Source: Mimachlamys varia
Lineage: Eukaryota > Mollusca > Bivalvia > Pectinida > Pectinidae
Direction: 5' to 3'
NCBI GenBank assembly: GCA_947623455.1
Contig: OX392532.1
Span: 32,028,792 to 32,092,791, forward strand
Length of the DNA stretch: 64,000 nt
Under the pieces are notes generated by a model. That model saw only the letters and a program-made list of their open reading frames with translations. It was not told where the DNA came from and did not search any database. Of the stretch, positions 25,191-36,725 are shown piece after piece (position 1 is the stretch's first letter; the number at the start of each line of letters is the position of its first letter). The position numbers and the translations under genes were made by a program.

Positions 25191-26361
25191 AGTATGAACG
25201 AAAGTATTTTTCTTTCGTTTCATTTCGTAACGTGGTCGATGTATTTTTTGGCGCATACCTTCTCCATTTTTCAGTGTCTGATAGTCAGTTTTTACATAAA
25301 AAGAAAATTTGTAACTTTCTTTTTTATATATATATGTATTTTATCTTACTATGTTATCTACATATATATAAATTTCAATTGTTATGTTTTTTCTCCCGGC
25401 CACATGTGCCCGTGAACAATTCTAATCCTTGAGTATACAGTGTTACGAACGGACAGAATTCATAATTTAATAGTTATAAGAATAGCAGTAAGGCATTTAG
25501 ATACACACTTAAAACATGCTTGAAATTGTCCATGTGAATTTTCTTAAGTAAAGTTGTCTGAATCTAGTTCTTGAAAGATTTAAATACAGGTACATGGTCA
25601 GATGGTAATTCTTCTTTCAAAAACCAGCTGGTCTATGTTAAAGTAAGATTACATTGGTTATCAAGCAAGCCTAATCCATTTTTGCAAACAATAAATGTAC
25701 ATGCCTCGTCTGGAGACAAAACCATTTACTTCTCGTGTTAAATGTTGAGTGTGGTGTTAACATAAATATTCAAAATATATAGACAGTTGTGTTTGGTTTT
25801 TTTTTTATCGCAAGTTGCTTACGGTGTAGTTGTTTGCATTTACAAAGATTTTAATTTCACTATATTCGCAAATAATCAATAGTTGCGAGCACTTCGCGAA
25901 TATTTTGATAGGAATACAATATAGGTTTCACAAACAACATGATTGTGAGACCTGATCCAGAGAACTAAACTTGTTTCAGACAGAACTTTTACACTTACGA
26001 AACATAACAACCATACTATATTTTTGTCTGAAAAGTAGGCCTGATAGACTTAACCAAATCAGTAAATATTCCCTTTTACAGAACCTACCAGGATTTTGTA
26101 ATCCACATTGCATATGATAAATAAAGACATAGACTCTCTTCTTAGGACATTTCACCACAAGTCTCCCTACATAAGAGTCGTTGTAATCGTGTCGTCGTAA
26201 CAGTCTCAATAGGTAATTACAATTATTTAAATGTTGGGGGTGTGTGTTTTGGAGGGGGTGAGTTTCAAGAGTTAAAGTGTCAATATTAATGAAACAATCG
26301 TCGTGAGTTTTGCATAGGGTATAGACATTTTTTTTATAAAGATTATGATTATGTTATATAA
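25191..26361. other. AT-rich intergenic DNA
   Basis: Nothing recognised apart from short AT microsatellite runs near 25322-25370. Confidence 0.5.
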
Positions 26362-26585
26362 TAGTTTTGAGAATTTGATGTTTACTTGGATGTGACAAAA
26401 AATGTTCATGGCGGGTGTCGCCGATGAAGCAAAAGACGCTTACTCTTCCGGAACACCTGGTCTTATTCTCTTGTACTTTTGCAAAGGTATCCATGTAAAT
26501 CTTTCCTTTGTTCAAATTTTGCCCCTGGTTTAATCGATTTTGGGTTTGGATTATGATTATGTTGACGCTTCGATATTCTCTTAAT
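26362..26585 (-). repeat. repeat A copy
   Basis: Plus strand reads GAATTTGATGTTTACTTGGA, GGCGGGTGTCGCCGATGAAG, AGACGCTTACTCTTCCGGAA, then GCTTCGATATTCTC; reversed repeat A lacking its far part. Confidence 0.85.
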
Positions 26586-26728
26586 TATGTTATATACCCC
26601 ATCTCTGTTAGAAAAGGTTGTTATTGCTAAATCATTGAAATTTAAGTGCGAGATTAAAAATTTACGTTTGCATTCTGTCAGAATATTAATGGATGGCAAA
26701 AAGTGCAAAATAGCCTAATCCATCCACT

Positions 26729-27420
26729 TAAGGCTCTAGATAGCGATCATGCGGCTGATCCCCAGAAAGCTGCGTCCGGGGTACCTCCAGTCCGGGCGAT
26801 TTCTGGTACCAGGTGATGGTATCACCTCCCGCACTATGTGTGCGTGCAATTGGCCCTGTCGAGAAATACACGTAATCTCTGAGGGGAGTCTGACCGGTAG
26901 CTCCCCCCACCCGCCCCCATGTGGCGGTTGCCCCGCCCAGGGAATTGCGAACAACCCCGAGCGTTCCCCGCCAGCTCAGTCGGTAAAGCATTGGACCGGA
27001 GAGCCAATGGTCGTGAGTTCGAGCCCCAGCGACGGCACTATCTTTATCACGTTTTCTTGGCCTATTGCAAACTGGTGCCGATGACCCTTCCCGTTTCAAG
27101 GAGGAGAAGCCTTGGCGAGGAGTCAAAGAACCTGGGTTGGATATTTAGAAAAAAGGGGGAATCGTGTAAAAGATGGGCATTGATTAGGTTCCCTTTCAAG
27201 CGTTAGCTGTAGGGAATGTCCCTTTAGCTCAGTCGGTAGAGTATCGGGCTTGAGAGCCAAGGAGGGGAAAGAGTATGGTGAATTTCGGGAGTTGCTTTTC
27301 CCTGAACCGGTGACCGCGTCGTGACTGTCCGCCACGAGATATTCCTGGCCAACGCGATGATCTTTGACGGATTGGCGCAGCCTCTTTTTAGATCCTGACA
27401 TGTAAACAGATAACACGTAA
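26729..27420 (+). repeat. GC-rich composite with two tRNA-like modules
   Basis: A GC-rich island in AT-rich DNA. The first tRNA-like module (about 26966-27036) has AGCTCAGTCGGTAAAGC, an ATTGG/CCAAT stem around the anticodon position and a B box GAGTTCGAGCCCC, but its ends do not pair as an acceptor stem. A second module (about 27219-27265, TTTAGCTCAGTCGGTAGAGT) lacks a B box. I read this as a tRNA-derived SINE or composite rather than functional tRNA genes. The long open frames on both strands here follow from GC content. Confidence 0.6.
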
Positions 27421-28535
27421 GTTAATCACCTCCGTTTCGTGACCTGAGAGCTATTCTTTACTTGTTGTAGGGTCAGTGTGGGCATTCACACACCATATCC
27501 TACAAATATATCTTTCATGCCAAACTGCTGAATCTTATTCATAATGTATTGGTAATTATTATCAAGTTCCATACACTGTACATATCTAATGTCCCGTTGG
27601 GACTGATCAAGACCCTCGAATTCGAACGATGCATTCAACTTTTCTGGAACTTATCACAAGGTTCACGAAATTGCAATGTATCATTTTTAAATGCAAGGGA
27701 GATAATCCAAACGATTATTTATCACATAACTTATTCGTTCACACGTCATACGGCCATGTCATAAAAAGGATCCTACACTTGTATCAAATAAACGGGTAAA
27801 TTTTACATAACCAGCTTCACCGGTTATTGAATTTACACGTTTTCTATTGTAGTTATCGCCCGATAACCTAAACAAAACAAAAAGTTAATCCTTAAAATGA
27901 ATGCTATAAATGGCAGCTTCTCAAAATAAATTTTACATCTGGATCATGAATAACGCGTAAACTATTGCTGTATTAAATAATGATACATTTACTTTAGAAT
28001 GACACGAAGATGACTGTTGATATCAATATCATAATCGAAGGTCCATGTGATTTTTGCTACATTATGTAGATGATTTTTTAAGGCCTAAGTTGCGAACATG
28101 AATGACTCAATAAGTTAATTTCATTATTTATTATTATACTGAAGTAAAATTGAATATGTTCATCGAGCATATCTCAGCTCCGGTTTTAAATCTAAGTTCT
28201 GAAATATGATTCAATATGTTGCTGAAATGTACGTTAACAACGAACAACACCGTTTTTCAGGATTTCGGTTGCACCTCATGTTATCAAACATGCTTGATTG
28301 CATTAATATCAGTACGTTAGAGCTATGAGAATTCTGAGACATAACTGTAATCGATACATTTTATTTTACTCTCAGATAAACATGTTACCCATTTTAGTCA
28401 TTATTTGTAACTTTGCTTGGCTGAGAATCACAAATAAGAAAAGTATAGTTTACTATCATATGTACTTCTTACCAGATTTCCGCTATGATGAATAAATATT
28501 GTTTTAATATATCGATGATCAGGGTTTCGTTGGTA
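27421..28535. other. 3' flank of gene 2, AT-rich
   Basis: No gene or repeat recognised. A TTTATT near 28357 could provide AATAAA for gene 2 on the minus strand. Confidence 0.4.
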
Positions 28536-29158
28536 TTATTGTATCGTCATTAACGTTTTCTGAAAGTTTGTAGTACCATTATAATATTGCAAGACTCCAC
28601 TTGCATCGTTCAATAATCCGAAATGTCCGTTGATGTTTAGAAATAGGCAGTGATCATACCAGAAGCCACCGAATCTCACAGCGGCACAACCACGATGATT
28701 TCTATCGTACGTAGAGAATACCTGGCCATTGTTGTATTCAAAACTTTTCGCGCTAAACCCCCGGATGTGATTGGACACGTGAAGGGTATATTGTAGACTG
28801 GCGTTGGAGATAGAGAAATTACCATATTCAAGTGGAAGCCAGGTTCCATCTAACGATTGTAGATTAAACCTAACCTTACGAGTAGAATGGGCCAATATAT
28901 ACATTTTCTTAAGACCTAACCAGAACTCTCCATCTAATTGTCCAAAACCGTTTTCATAATCGGCGAAGGATCTGTTGAACAACACTGAACCGTCGAAGCG
29001 GTGTTGAAGAACGATCCAGCCCCCGTCTCCGTTCTCCATGTCACAGTATACGTCAAACGTGTTCATGTCATCAGGTGATATCCTGTAAACACCTGACGTC
29101 ACACTTCCGGCTCTGTAGTGATGGTCGCAACTTTTCAACACTATTACATGTGTACTGA
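28536..29158 (-). CDS. gene 2 exon 8, fibrinogen-related domain
   Basis: Acceptor CATTTCAG, phase 1 entry (VSTHVIVLKSCDHH). The N-terminal half is almost identical to genes 1 and 4 (GVYRISPDD, YCDMENGDGGWIVLQ, GEFWLGLKKMYILA). The C-terminal half differs: SAKSFEYNNGQVFSTYDRN, then GCAAVRFGGFWYDHCLFLN and LLNDASGVLQYYNG, ending QKTLMTIQ. Confidence 0.95.
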
Positions 29159-32100
29159 CTGAAATGAAGACAACAAAACAATTGCCAGAATAAAGTCATA
29201 TAAGCCCTGCTTCCTGAAATCTATTACCTCGAACATCTTTTTTAACTTTGCAGTTTGTCTGTTACCGCAATTACGGTTCTTAATCATAGTAATAAAACTT
29301 TTAAAAATTTTATACCTAAAGAGAACTGATTTTACGAAATGAAATATTGACCCAAAAAGCATTTATCTAGCGAGATATTCATTATCCTAAAGTTATTTTA
29401 TCATTTTCACTTGTATACATTTGTACATACCGGTACTATTTACTACAGTATGGGACTCTCCACAGCGATCGTTACACAAATCACTCTCACAACACTGGTA
29501 ACAGAGGTTGGGTGATCTCACGGAATTGTTTGTAGCTCGTCCAACAAGTAAAGATTCATGACATTCCTAAAACGTTGATAAAACTTTCGTACTATATTTT
29601 ATTAGTTTGTGATAAAAAACAAAAACACGAAAAACAGGACATAAACAGTAAAATTCCATTTAAAAACTAAACAATTTTGTCATCTAAACAGGAAAATATC
29701 AAACGATCCAAATTTACACTGTCTGAAATTTCCTGATGCTCAACACATAAGCAAGAGATAGTGTTTTTAAGATATCAGCAAAACCCTCCGAATATTTCAG
29801 CCCTTTTATATGGTTCTATACGATAAAGAATAATTCCATAATCGTATATTCAAAGTTCCGATTTTAGCAGTATAAGAGTTAAGGTCTTTCCACACCACAT
29901 TGCCTTCTTGAGATTCTTCGATACCTATTTTGTAAACAAAGATGTAAGAACAAAGTTCTCATTGACAATGAGATTTCCCCACCTCACAATGTGATCGCAT
30001 CATCTCATGTCATCTCCTGCATGCGATATTGCCGTAGTACGGACCGCGTGTTAAGAGCTCTTGACTTTTGAACTTTAAACTTTTATTTATATTACAAAAG
30101 TGTTGTAATCTCATCCAGGAGCAAATATTGAGTCTTAAGAATTGGTTTGTAATTTATCTTAAGGTAAAGGTTTTATCTTCTATTACCCTAATCTTTCAAA
30201 TCACACCCTAGGAGTGGAATACAGGTATTCAACTTTGATAGAAATGAATCGTGACGACATTCCAGGTATGCAATATTGTCATGTTAACATTGTGCATTAG
30301 AAAAGGACAGGAATAATTTTTATCGGGTCGAGATTCTCTATATATCTTGTATTAAATTCAGGAGAAATAGGGCTGCATGTTCTGCATACTTATGCTGTGT
30401 TAATGATGTTAAGTGTTCAAAGACATGATTCTAAGTGTAATTTGTGGAAATAATAATAAAAAAAAGTTACTGAGCTGTTTTGTCAGATCTCGGGTACTCT
30501 CATTACACTGTGGTTGATTATTGACTATTGATTTAATGAAAGGAAATGAAATACTCTTACCGTTTGGTTTTCTTATTAGAAATAATTTATCAAAAATATA
30601 GCTAACCAGGAAAATAATTAACATTACTCAGTCACCAGTTAAAGTGGTGGTACGGGGGATCCTCAAATAATGCGTGAAACCCCTTATAGCTTCTCTAGCC
30701 TTATAAACAAGGAACTGACATATACATAAAATTGATTTTCTCTTACCGATTTTCTCTTACATCCGGTAGTGAACTGATGTTCTTGTTGAAAGAATTCCTT
30801 CTCCTCCACTCCACATACCTTTGTTGGCATAAAAAAAATGGATGAGAAACATGTTAGATATATACAACACTTTACTTATGTTTAATTGGAAGTGTGTTGT
30901 AACTTGTAGCAATTAGTGTATTTAGTGTTACTAACATTAAATAACAAATTATCTATTTAAGGATTAATTCTATCTATTTTATTTGTGATTGAACGATAAC
31001 ACAAAAATTCGGAGTGAACTTATGATGAGAGTACATTCGGATTTTTTTTGTGTTATGGCTCAATAACATAAAGATTGGGTTGAAGCTAATCCTTATGATT
31101 TAATCTTTTCTAAATAATCCTTGAGAATATCCACTTTTATTGTTGGACTCTCAGATATCATAGCACTGTTGTATTAACAAATCAAATGCGACGTTACAAA
31201 TGGTGACGCCATTTCTAAGCCAATCAAAATGCCTCCTACAAGCAAGATTAAAATATATATAAATGACAGAGAAACAAATATGACGAAAGAAGACCTTTTT
31301 TAACTCGTGTCACATGACCGGACCTCGAAATTACGATCTACGGCACCAAATCGCCAGAAATACCTGCGGCCTCATGTGCTATATATCAATACACTACATG
31401 CAATCATTAATTTCTAAAGTTCGAAACTTACATTTTTTTGTTAACAGTAATCAATTTTGAGAAAATTCTACCAACTTAGGACCACAAGGTAGGTTTGTTA
31501 TTGATTACCTCATTGACATTGCAGATTGTCACTTGATCACATTCACTGGGATCAGACAGGTGGTCACATTTGAAACAGTACGGACCGCGGTCCTGTCTGG
31601 GCGGAGGACCTGTCAAGTATGATTCCAAAGTTAATGACGATACAACTGTATACTGTTAATGGTTAATTTATAGCTGCAACAAGTGCACCGAACTTTAAAC
31701 TGAATGTTAAAAAATCGGACAGGAAATAATTAATTACATTACTTTTTTTCTTCGACCCGATAAGAAACATATTCCCTTAAAGGCCCAATATACGTAACTT
31801 TCGGCAAAACTTTCATCGAAGATGAAGCCTAATAACTTATTATTATTATAGATTTAGTTAAGATTTGACCCCTGATTATCTGTTTAATATAATTGAACCA
31901 TTAATATCTATAGTACAAGCTTCTTTCCAAGTACCATGCATGTAGCTGATCAAAATGAAACTATTTCAAATACTTTTAAATACTGTATCCCTTGAAAATT
32001 AAATATTATTTTGCGCCAACTAAGAAGTGATGCAAGTGACTTGAATCAGCATAAATTTATAGATCATCTTATCCCAAATCCAGTTTGTGCCTGTGGTGCA

Positions 32101-35100
32101 CTAAGTGAAAATAGTGATCATTATTTTTTCAATTGTCCCAATTTCTGTAATTCTAGGTATCTAATTAATGATATTAAAGACCGTGTTGGTTTTTGTAGTT
32201 CAACTTTATTAACCTCAGGATATAATAGCCTATCAGATGATATTAATGAACCTATTCTTACCTATTCTAAGCTTTCGAGCTAATAACTTTAATATTTGAA
32301 GTACAACACTTGTGAAAACTGCCTAAATTCACATATACATACATGACAAAGGCTTCAAGTGGCATTTAATGAGGAGTTTACTGGCATATTAGCTTGCTAC
32401 AGGCGTCTGCTTCGGACAACCGGAAATTTACATGTCAAACCAGTGAAATTGGACGGGAACACCCTCTGACTTTTGACCCCATATCAATCCGCCATCACAT
32501 ATCAAAATCTACCAAAAGTATACATTTTTGTAAAGTTAAATATCTACAGATTTCATTCAATGCAGAATAGGTCAACAATTACCTATTTAAATTACCCAGA
32601 ATCACTGTACTTAGCCGGAATGAATTTTCAGTAGGGACTACAAACGTATGAAACACTTCGTGATAGGCTGATTTAGTTGTGTGAGTCCTTAAAAGGGATT
32701 TATCGCATGAATCTACTATTATATGACTACACAACTTAACAATTACTGAGGCTGAATAAACATTTAATATAGATGTGTTGTGTGAAGGTGTGTGTATGCA
32801 TTACTGTCTATGATATATATTATTTTCTTTATTCCCTTTTTATAATATATGTGGTAATAATAAATAAGGGAATACCGAAGCGTTAACATAATCATTATCC
32901 AAACTCAAAATCGATTAAACCAGGGGCAAACTACGAACAAAGGAAAATTCACATGGAGCCCCTTGCAAAAGTACAAGAGAATAAGACCAGGTGTTCCAGA
33001 AGAGTAAGCGTCTTCTGCTTCATCGACGACACCTGCCATGTAAATTTTTGTCACATCCAAGTAAACATCAAGTTCTCAAAATGAGAACCGAGTATCATTG
33101 TCAATCACAACGAGTAAACACACTAATGAGCATACTCAAAAACGTCCATCTTCAGATCACTTAAAGATACAGAATATTTCTCAATGAGACAAAAATGGCG
33201 ACCATAAAACTTTCCCATAGTTCTGATCAACCTGCATCTGTCGAATCCTTGTGTTGTTTGTTTGTTTGTCAGTAGTCGTTGGAAAGGACTTATATAGGCT
33301 TGCCTGTTGTCTGATCCTGTTGTTTTCAATGAAATTTGTTGAAATTTGTTGAATTTTTTAGATTTTTCTGTCAAGAATTTCCTGTCAGTTACCGCTCAGG
33401 TTTACTTCGTTATAGAATTATTTTTGTATGGTTATCAACTGGATTTTTTTCATATTTTTCAGAATCCCTAAAAACTTCATGAAGTAACGTATATTGGGCC
33501 TTTAAAGTAACTCTGATATGAATTGAAAAAATGTTTTATAAATAGAATAATACAATAATCTAAGATGGCTTAATAACATACCGTCGTCACCACAACCTCT
33601 GTTGTTACACATATCACCATAGCAACACTCACGGCATACGTCATGCCCGTGAGATGAAGACCCCAGACCGGATGTTACTTGGGAGGCGAAAGCTCCACAC
33701 GTCTATAAATAAGATAGATCACATTTTAAATAACTGGCCTTTAAAAGCTAGACACATTTCATTTACACGAAAATATTTAATGGTTCTATAGAAGAAGGCA
33801 TTAATAAAAAACTAACATAGGACGGACGTCAAAGATTTACATCAACTTACGTGAAATTTCATGCAAGGGAAGCTTATAACACAACCTCCATAGAAAAAAC
33901 TTTGACAACCTATATCACAACATGAGAGTAACTATATTTACCGTATTACTAACGCAGCCGGAAGTGTAATGGATATGACCGTTGTAGCTTTCAGTCTTTT
34001 CCACATAACAAACCTATTTATTGAAAAAAATATGTATTCGTTTATCACTGCTTTAAAAACATTTAAACATGATTAAAACTTGTTTTAATGTGTTAGTTAA
34101 TGTTGCTTAGAAACGGTATGTCATTGTTTACTTTCCATCTACAGTATATATAGATGAGTTGTAATACAGCCGAGATCAAATTTTTCGAGCATTTCAAATT
34201 TGTTTTTTTTTATTTAAACGAATTTGTACTAACAAAACTAAATTACAACAATGCCAATGAAAAAGTATATATGCTGACAAACTGTCTTCTGTGTGAAATT
34301 ATGTACAACTAGTTTAATGTTACTTCAAAATTCATAAATTAAAGGTGTTTTAGGCACCTGACCTTCCTGCTTTTACATTAGTTTAGATATTTTTGATTCC
34401 CACCATTCGACCCCTAACATCACTGAAGAGTCCTAGGAGGACGAAACAGCTGTACTATATTGCAGTTTATTTCCCCTTTTTTGGCAAACTGTATCTATTA
34501 TTAAATTGAAAAGGTGCAGCATATGTGTTTGTTACGTCATATTTCACTACACGTGGGTATATTATACTAACCTCGCCATCAGAACACTTTGTGTAAAAGT
34601 CACAGTACCGTGCGTGGGAGATCGAGGAACACAAGAAACACGAAGGAGGGGACGCTATAGATACTGCAACACAAATAATATCTTTATTGCAAAAATTGCA
34701 AAAAATGTATGCATGATTTAAAACATGTTTTGTAAAGGAAAAAATGCTTGACGATGTAATGCAGTGTAGCCTGTCTAAACTGAAAGTCACTGGGACCAAA
34801 TTTGTTGGCCGGTTTACAAAGATGTCCGGTATATAGAGGTATGATATCAGTTTTTATTGACAAAGTATTTGAATACCGTGCAAACTACTCAGCCCCGCTA
34901 TGTTTAGTTATTTATTTACTCATAACCAGTGTTATGGCATGACATTACAATGTTTGTTTGGTTATAACATAATCTTAAATGTAAGAAACATCTTATTGGG
35001 TTAGAACTTTGTGTTTTTACCTCATAACGTAAAAAAAATGGCGTCATCATTTGTAACGTCGCTTTTGATTTGCTGATACAACAGGGAAATGGTTTCATAA

Positions 35101-35415
35101 AAGTTGATTTTCACAAGCATTATGTAGAAAAGATTCAATTATAAGGATTAACTTCAATCTATTTTTATGTTATTGAGCTATAACACAAGAATCGGGAATT
35201 TTTGTGTTATTGCTCAATAACATCAAAATAGGTTGAGGTTAATTCTTAACAAAATTTCGGAAGTGGTATTTATGTTATCTATAGTAATGTAATTTCTGTA
35301 ACATTTCCATTTTATGTATTTCACATTATAAACACTGATATTTTCACAGTTTAGTTTAATACTTACTTTGCAGAATCAAAACAAACACAGCGAAAGAAAG
35401 GAGGAATGAAATCAT
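28536..35415 (-). CDS. gene 2: secreted LU-LU-fibrinogen-domain protein, intact
   Basis: Eight coding exons: 35367-35415, 34572-34663, 33942-34013, 33582-33702, 31509-31609, 30747-30818, 29431-29566 and 28536-29158. All junctions are GT-AG with phases 1,0,0,1,0,0,1; total 1266 nt, 421 aa plus stop. Domains: signal peptide 1-20 (MISFLLSFAVFVLILQ start), LU1 about 25-109, LU2 about 123-206, FReD about 222-421. Both LU domains follow CX2C, C, C, C, C, C, CX2CC, X4-CN, C, the Ly6/uPAR three-finger signature with one extra pair. Each LU domain uses three exons. No transmembrane segment or GPI signal is seen, so it is probably secreted. In the FReD calcium loop the paralogues' DRD is DRN here. The function is unknown; recognition or lectin-like binding is inferred from FReD families. 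Confidence 0.85.
32011..32283 (+). pseudogene. retroelement C-terminal fragment with CCHC-like zinc motif
   Basis: A 90-codon open stretch with RQLRSDASDLNQHKFI, then CACGALSENSDHYFFNCP. This CxC..H....C pattern resembles the C-terminal zinc motif of some LINE ORF2 proteins. A more decayed copy sits at about 51920-52110 inside the same element in gene 4. Not a host gene. Confidence 0.55.
32858..33280 (+). repeat. repeat A, full-length copy nested in the TTAA element
   Basis: Runs from GGGAATACCGAAGCG through GAAGAGTAAGCGTCTTCTGC, AAAAACGTCCATCTTCAGAT and AATGAGACAAAAATGGCGAC to TTTGTTTGTCAGTAGTCG. Gene 4 has the same surrounding sequence without it (near 52925), so this copy inserted after genes 2 and 4 separated. 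It defines a length of about 420 bp. Confidence 0.85.
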
Positions 35416-36180
35416 ATTCCCTGTAAATAAACAAATAAAATCATTTAACACAAACATTATGTTTATATTAAGATATAGGCTTTTTATAACACTACAAAAA
35501 ACAGAAGATTTAAATGTGATGTTTCGATGACTTAACTATCACCTATGTTAACGTTGTTTTCAAGAGAAGTTCAGCATTAAGATAGTCCCTTCCAATTAAT
35601 TAAAATGCAATATATATCAAGACGAAAATCCGACAAAATGGCTTAAGGTCAGTTACGGATAGAAAATACGCAAAAGGCAGATTACCGTTAGGCCGATACT
35701 TCTGTGTGGACCGAAGATATCTAGAGAAAAGAAATTTGTTCAGATGAATAATGGCGTGTTACCTTAACATCTGTTCTTTCTTATCGCACGTTTCCCTGAC
35801 TCGGTCAATCAATAAAACAATGTAATACCTTCATATCATAATAACAACGCTTTTGGATTTGATCATATTAACTCCCCCATAAACTGACTACACTGTAAAC
35901 ACAGAAATAATAACTCTACAACATCCAAACCCTTTTTTGTCGCTTTAGCTATTAAACGATATTTCCTACTAAAAAGAACCGTGTTTAACATATAGACCTA
36001 ATCGGTTACTGTACAAGCTCATTGTGTAAGACCAACTAACAGGTATTTCAATATTCAGACAAGCACAGCTATTAAAATAAACCAAGCAAATGCTGTGAGT
36101 ACATTTCCAGTTAACTACATTTAACCGCCTGACAATTACTTCCGTATATCGGGTACTTTAGCGTATGCTAAATGAGGGGT
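35416..36180 (-). promoter_or_regulatory. gene 2 5' flank, conserved blocks
   Basis: Shares with the other copies TTTATTTACAG before GGAATATG, CATAATGTTTG, and a distal block at about 35672-35860 (TGTGTGGACCGAAGATATCT, CTGACTCGGTCAATCAAT). No clear TATA box. A further block near 36010-36170 (TTCAGACAAGCACAG) is shared with gene 4 at about 58760. Confidence 0.4.
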
Positions 36181-36725
36181 GCCAAATTTGGGCCTTTCTG
36201 CGGCCTATCAGTTATAATGTATATATCTCGCAGGAAGATATTCTAAGGTCAGTTGCACATTGTATTATGTTCAAAACATCTGATTTTGTTAAGGCTCATG
36301 GAAAATTGGGGTTCAATGTGGAGGGAGAAGCAAAATGAAAATTTTGCAAAAGGGTATCATAGCATATTCAGCTTTCACCATAGTAGTCTTTCATATCTAT
36401 TGAAGTCCAATTGGTATCTTAAAAGAATAGAATAATGTTGTTGCTTTTGTCGCTTATAATGAACTTATTCTTTTGAAACCAAAAATGCACCCTGGCACAC
36501 TCCTATGAGTATATAGTATATCTGACAGGATTGCACCAAAACATTGTGTATTGCAATTGGGTCTCAAGAGTCAGGATCTGACTAATGATCTACTTCTAAA
36601 GACCATCTTTAAAGAATATATTAAAAGCTAAAAAAAAAGCACAATACAATCCCTCTTATATTGTTGCATAATATTTCTATGATATTGAACATTATAAAGT
36701 TTTACAGCAAACATTAGCTTGCTAA
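36181..36725. other. AT-rich intergenic DNA
   Basis: No gene or repeat recognised. The small open frame at 36253-36435 has no known motif. Confidence 0.4.

Larger units (their letters stand above)
31781..33501. mobile_element. TTAA-target DNA element in gene 2 intron 4
   Basis: Terminal inverted repeats AGGCCCAATATACGT(A/T)ACTT flanked by TTAA on both sides (31777-31780 and 33502-33505). The orthologous intron of gene 1 has a single TTAA at 19614-19617 with matching flanks, i.e. the empty site. The interior holds a LINE-derived ORF fragment (32011-32283) and a later nested repeat A. No transposase is seen, so it is non-autonomous. The TTAA duplication resembles piggyBac-type insertion, but the termini do not begin CCC, so I do not assign a superfamily. 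Confidence 0.8.

Noticed and set aside
26966..27036. Functional tRNA gene
   Set aside because: A and B boxes and an anticodon-like stem exist, but the ends do not form an acceptor stem; SINE-like reading preferred.
26728..27206. Open frames of 95-132 codons on both strands in the GC-rich island
   Set aside because: They arise from high GC and overlap tRNA-like repeat heads; no protein family recognised.
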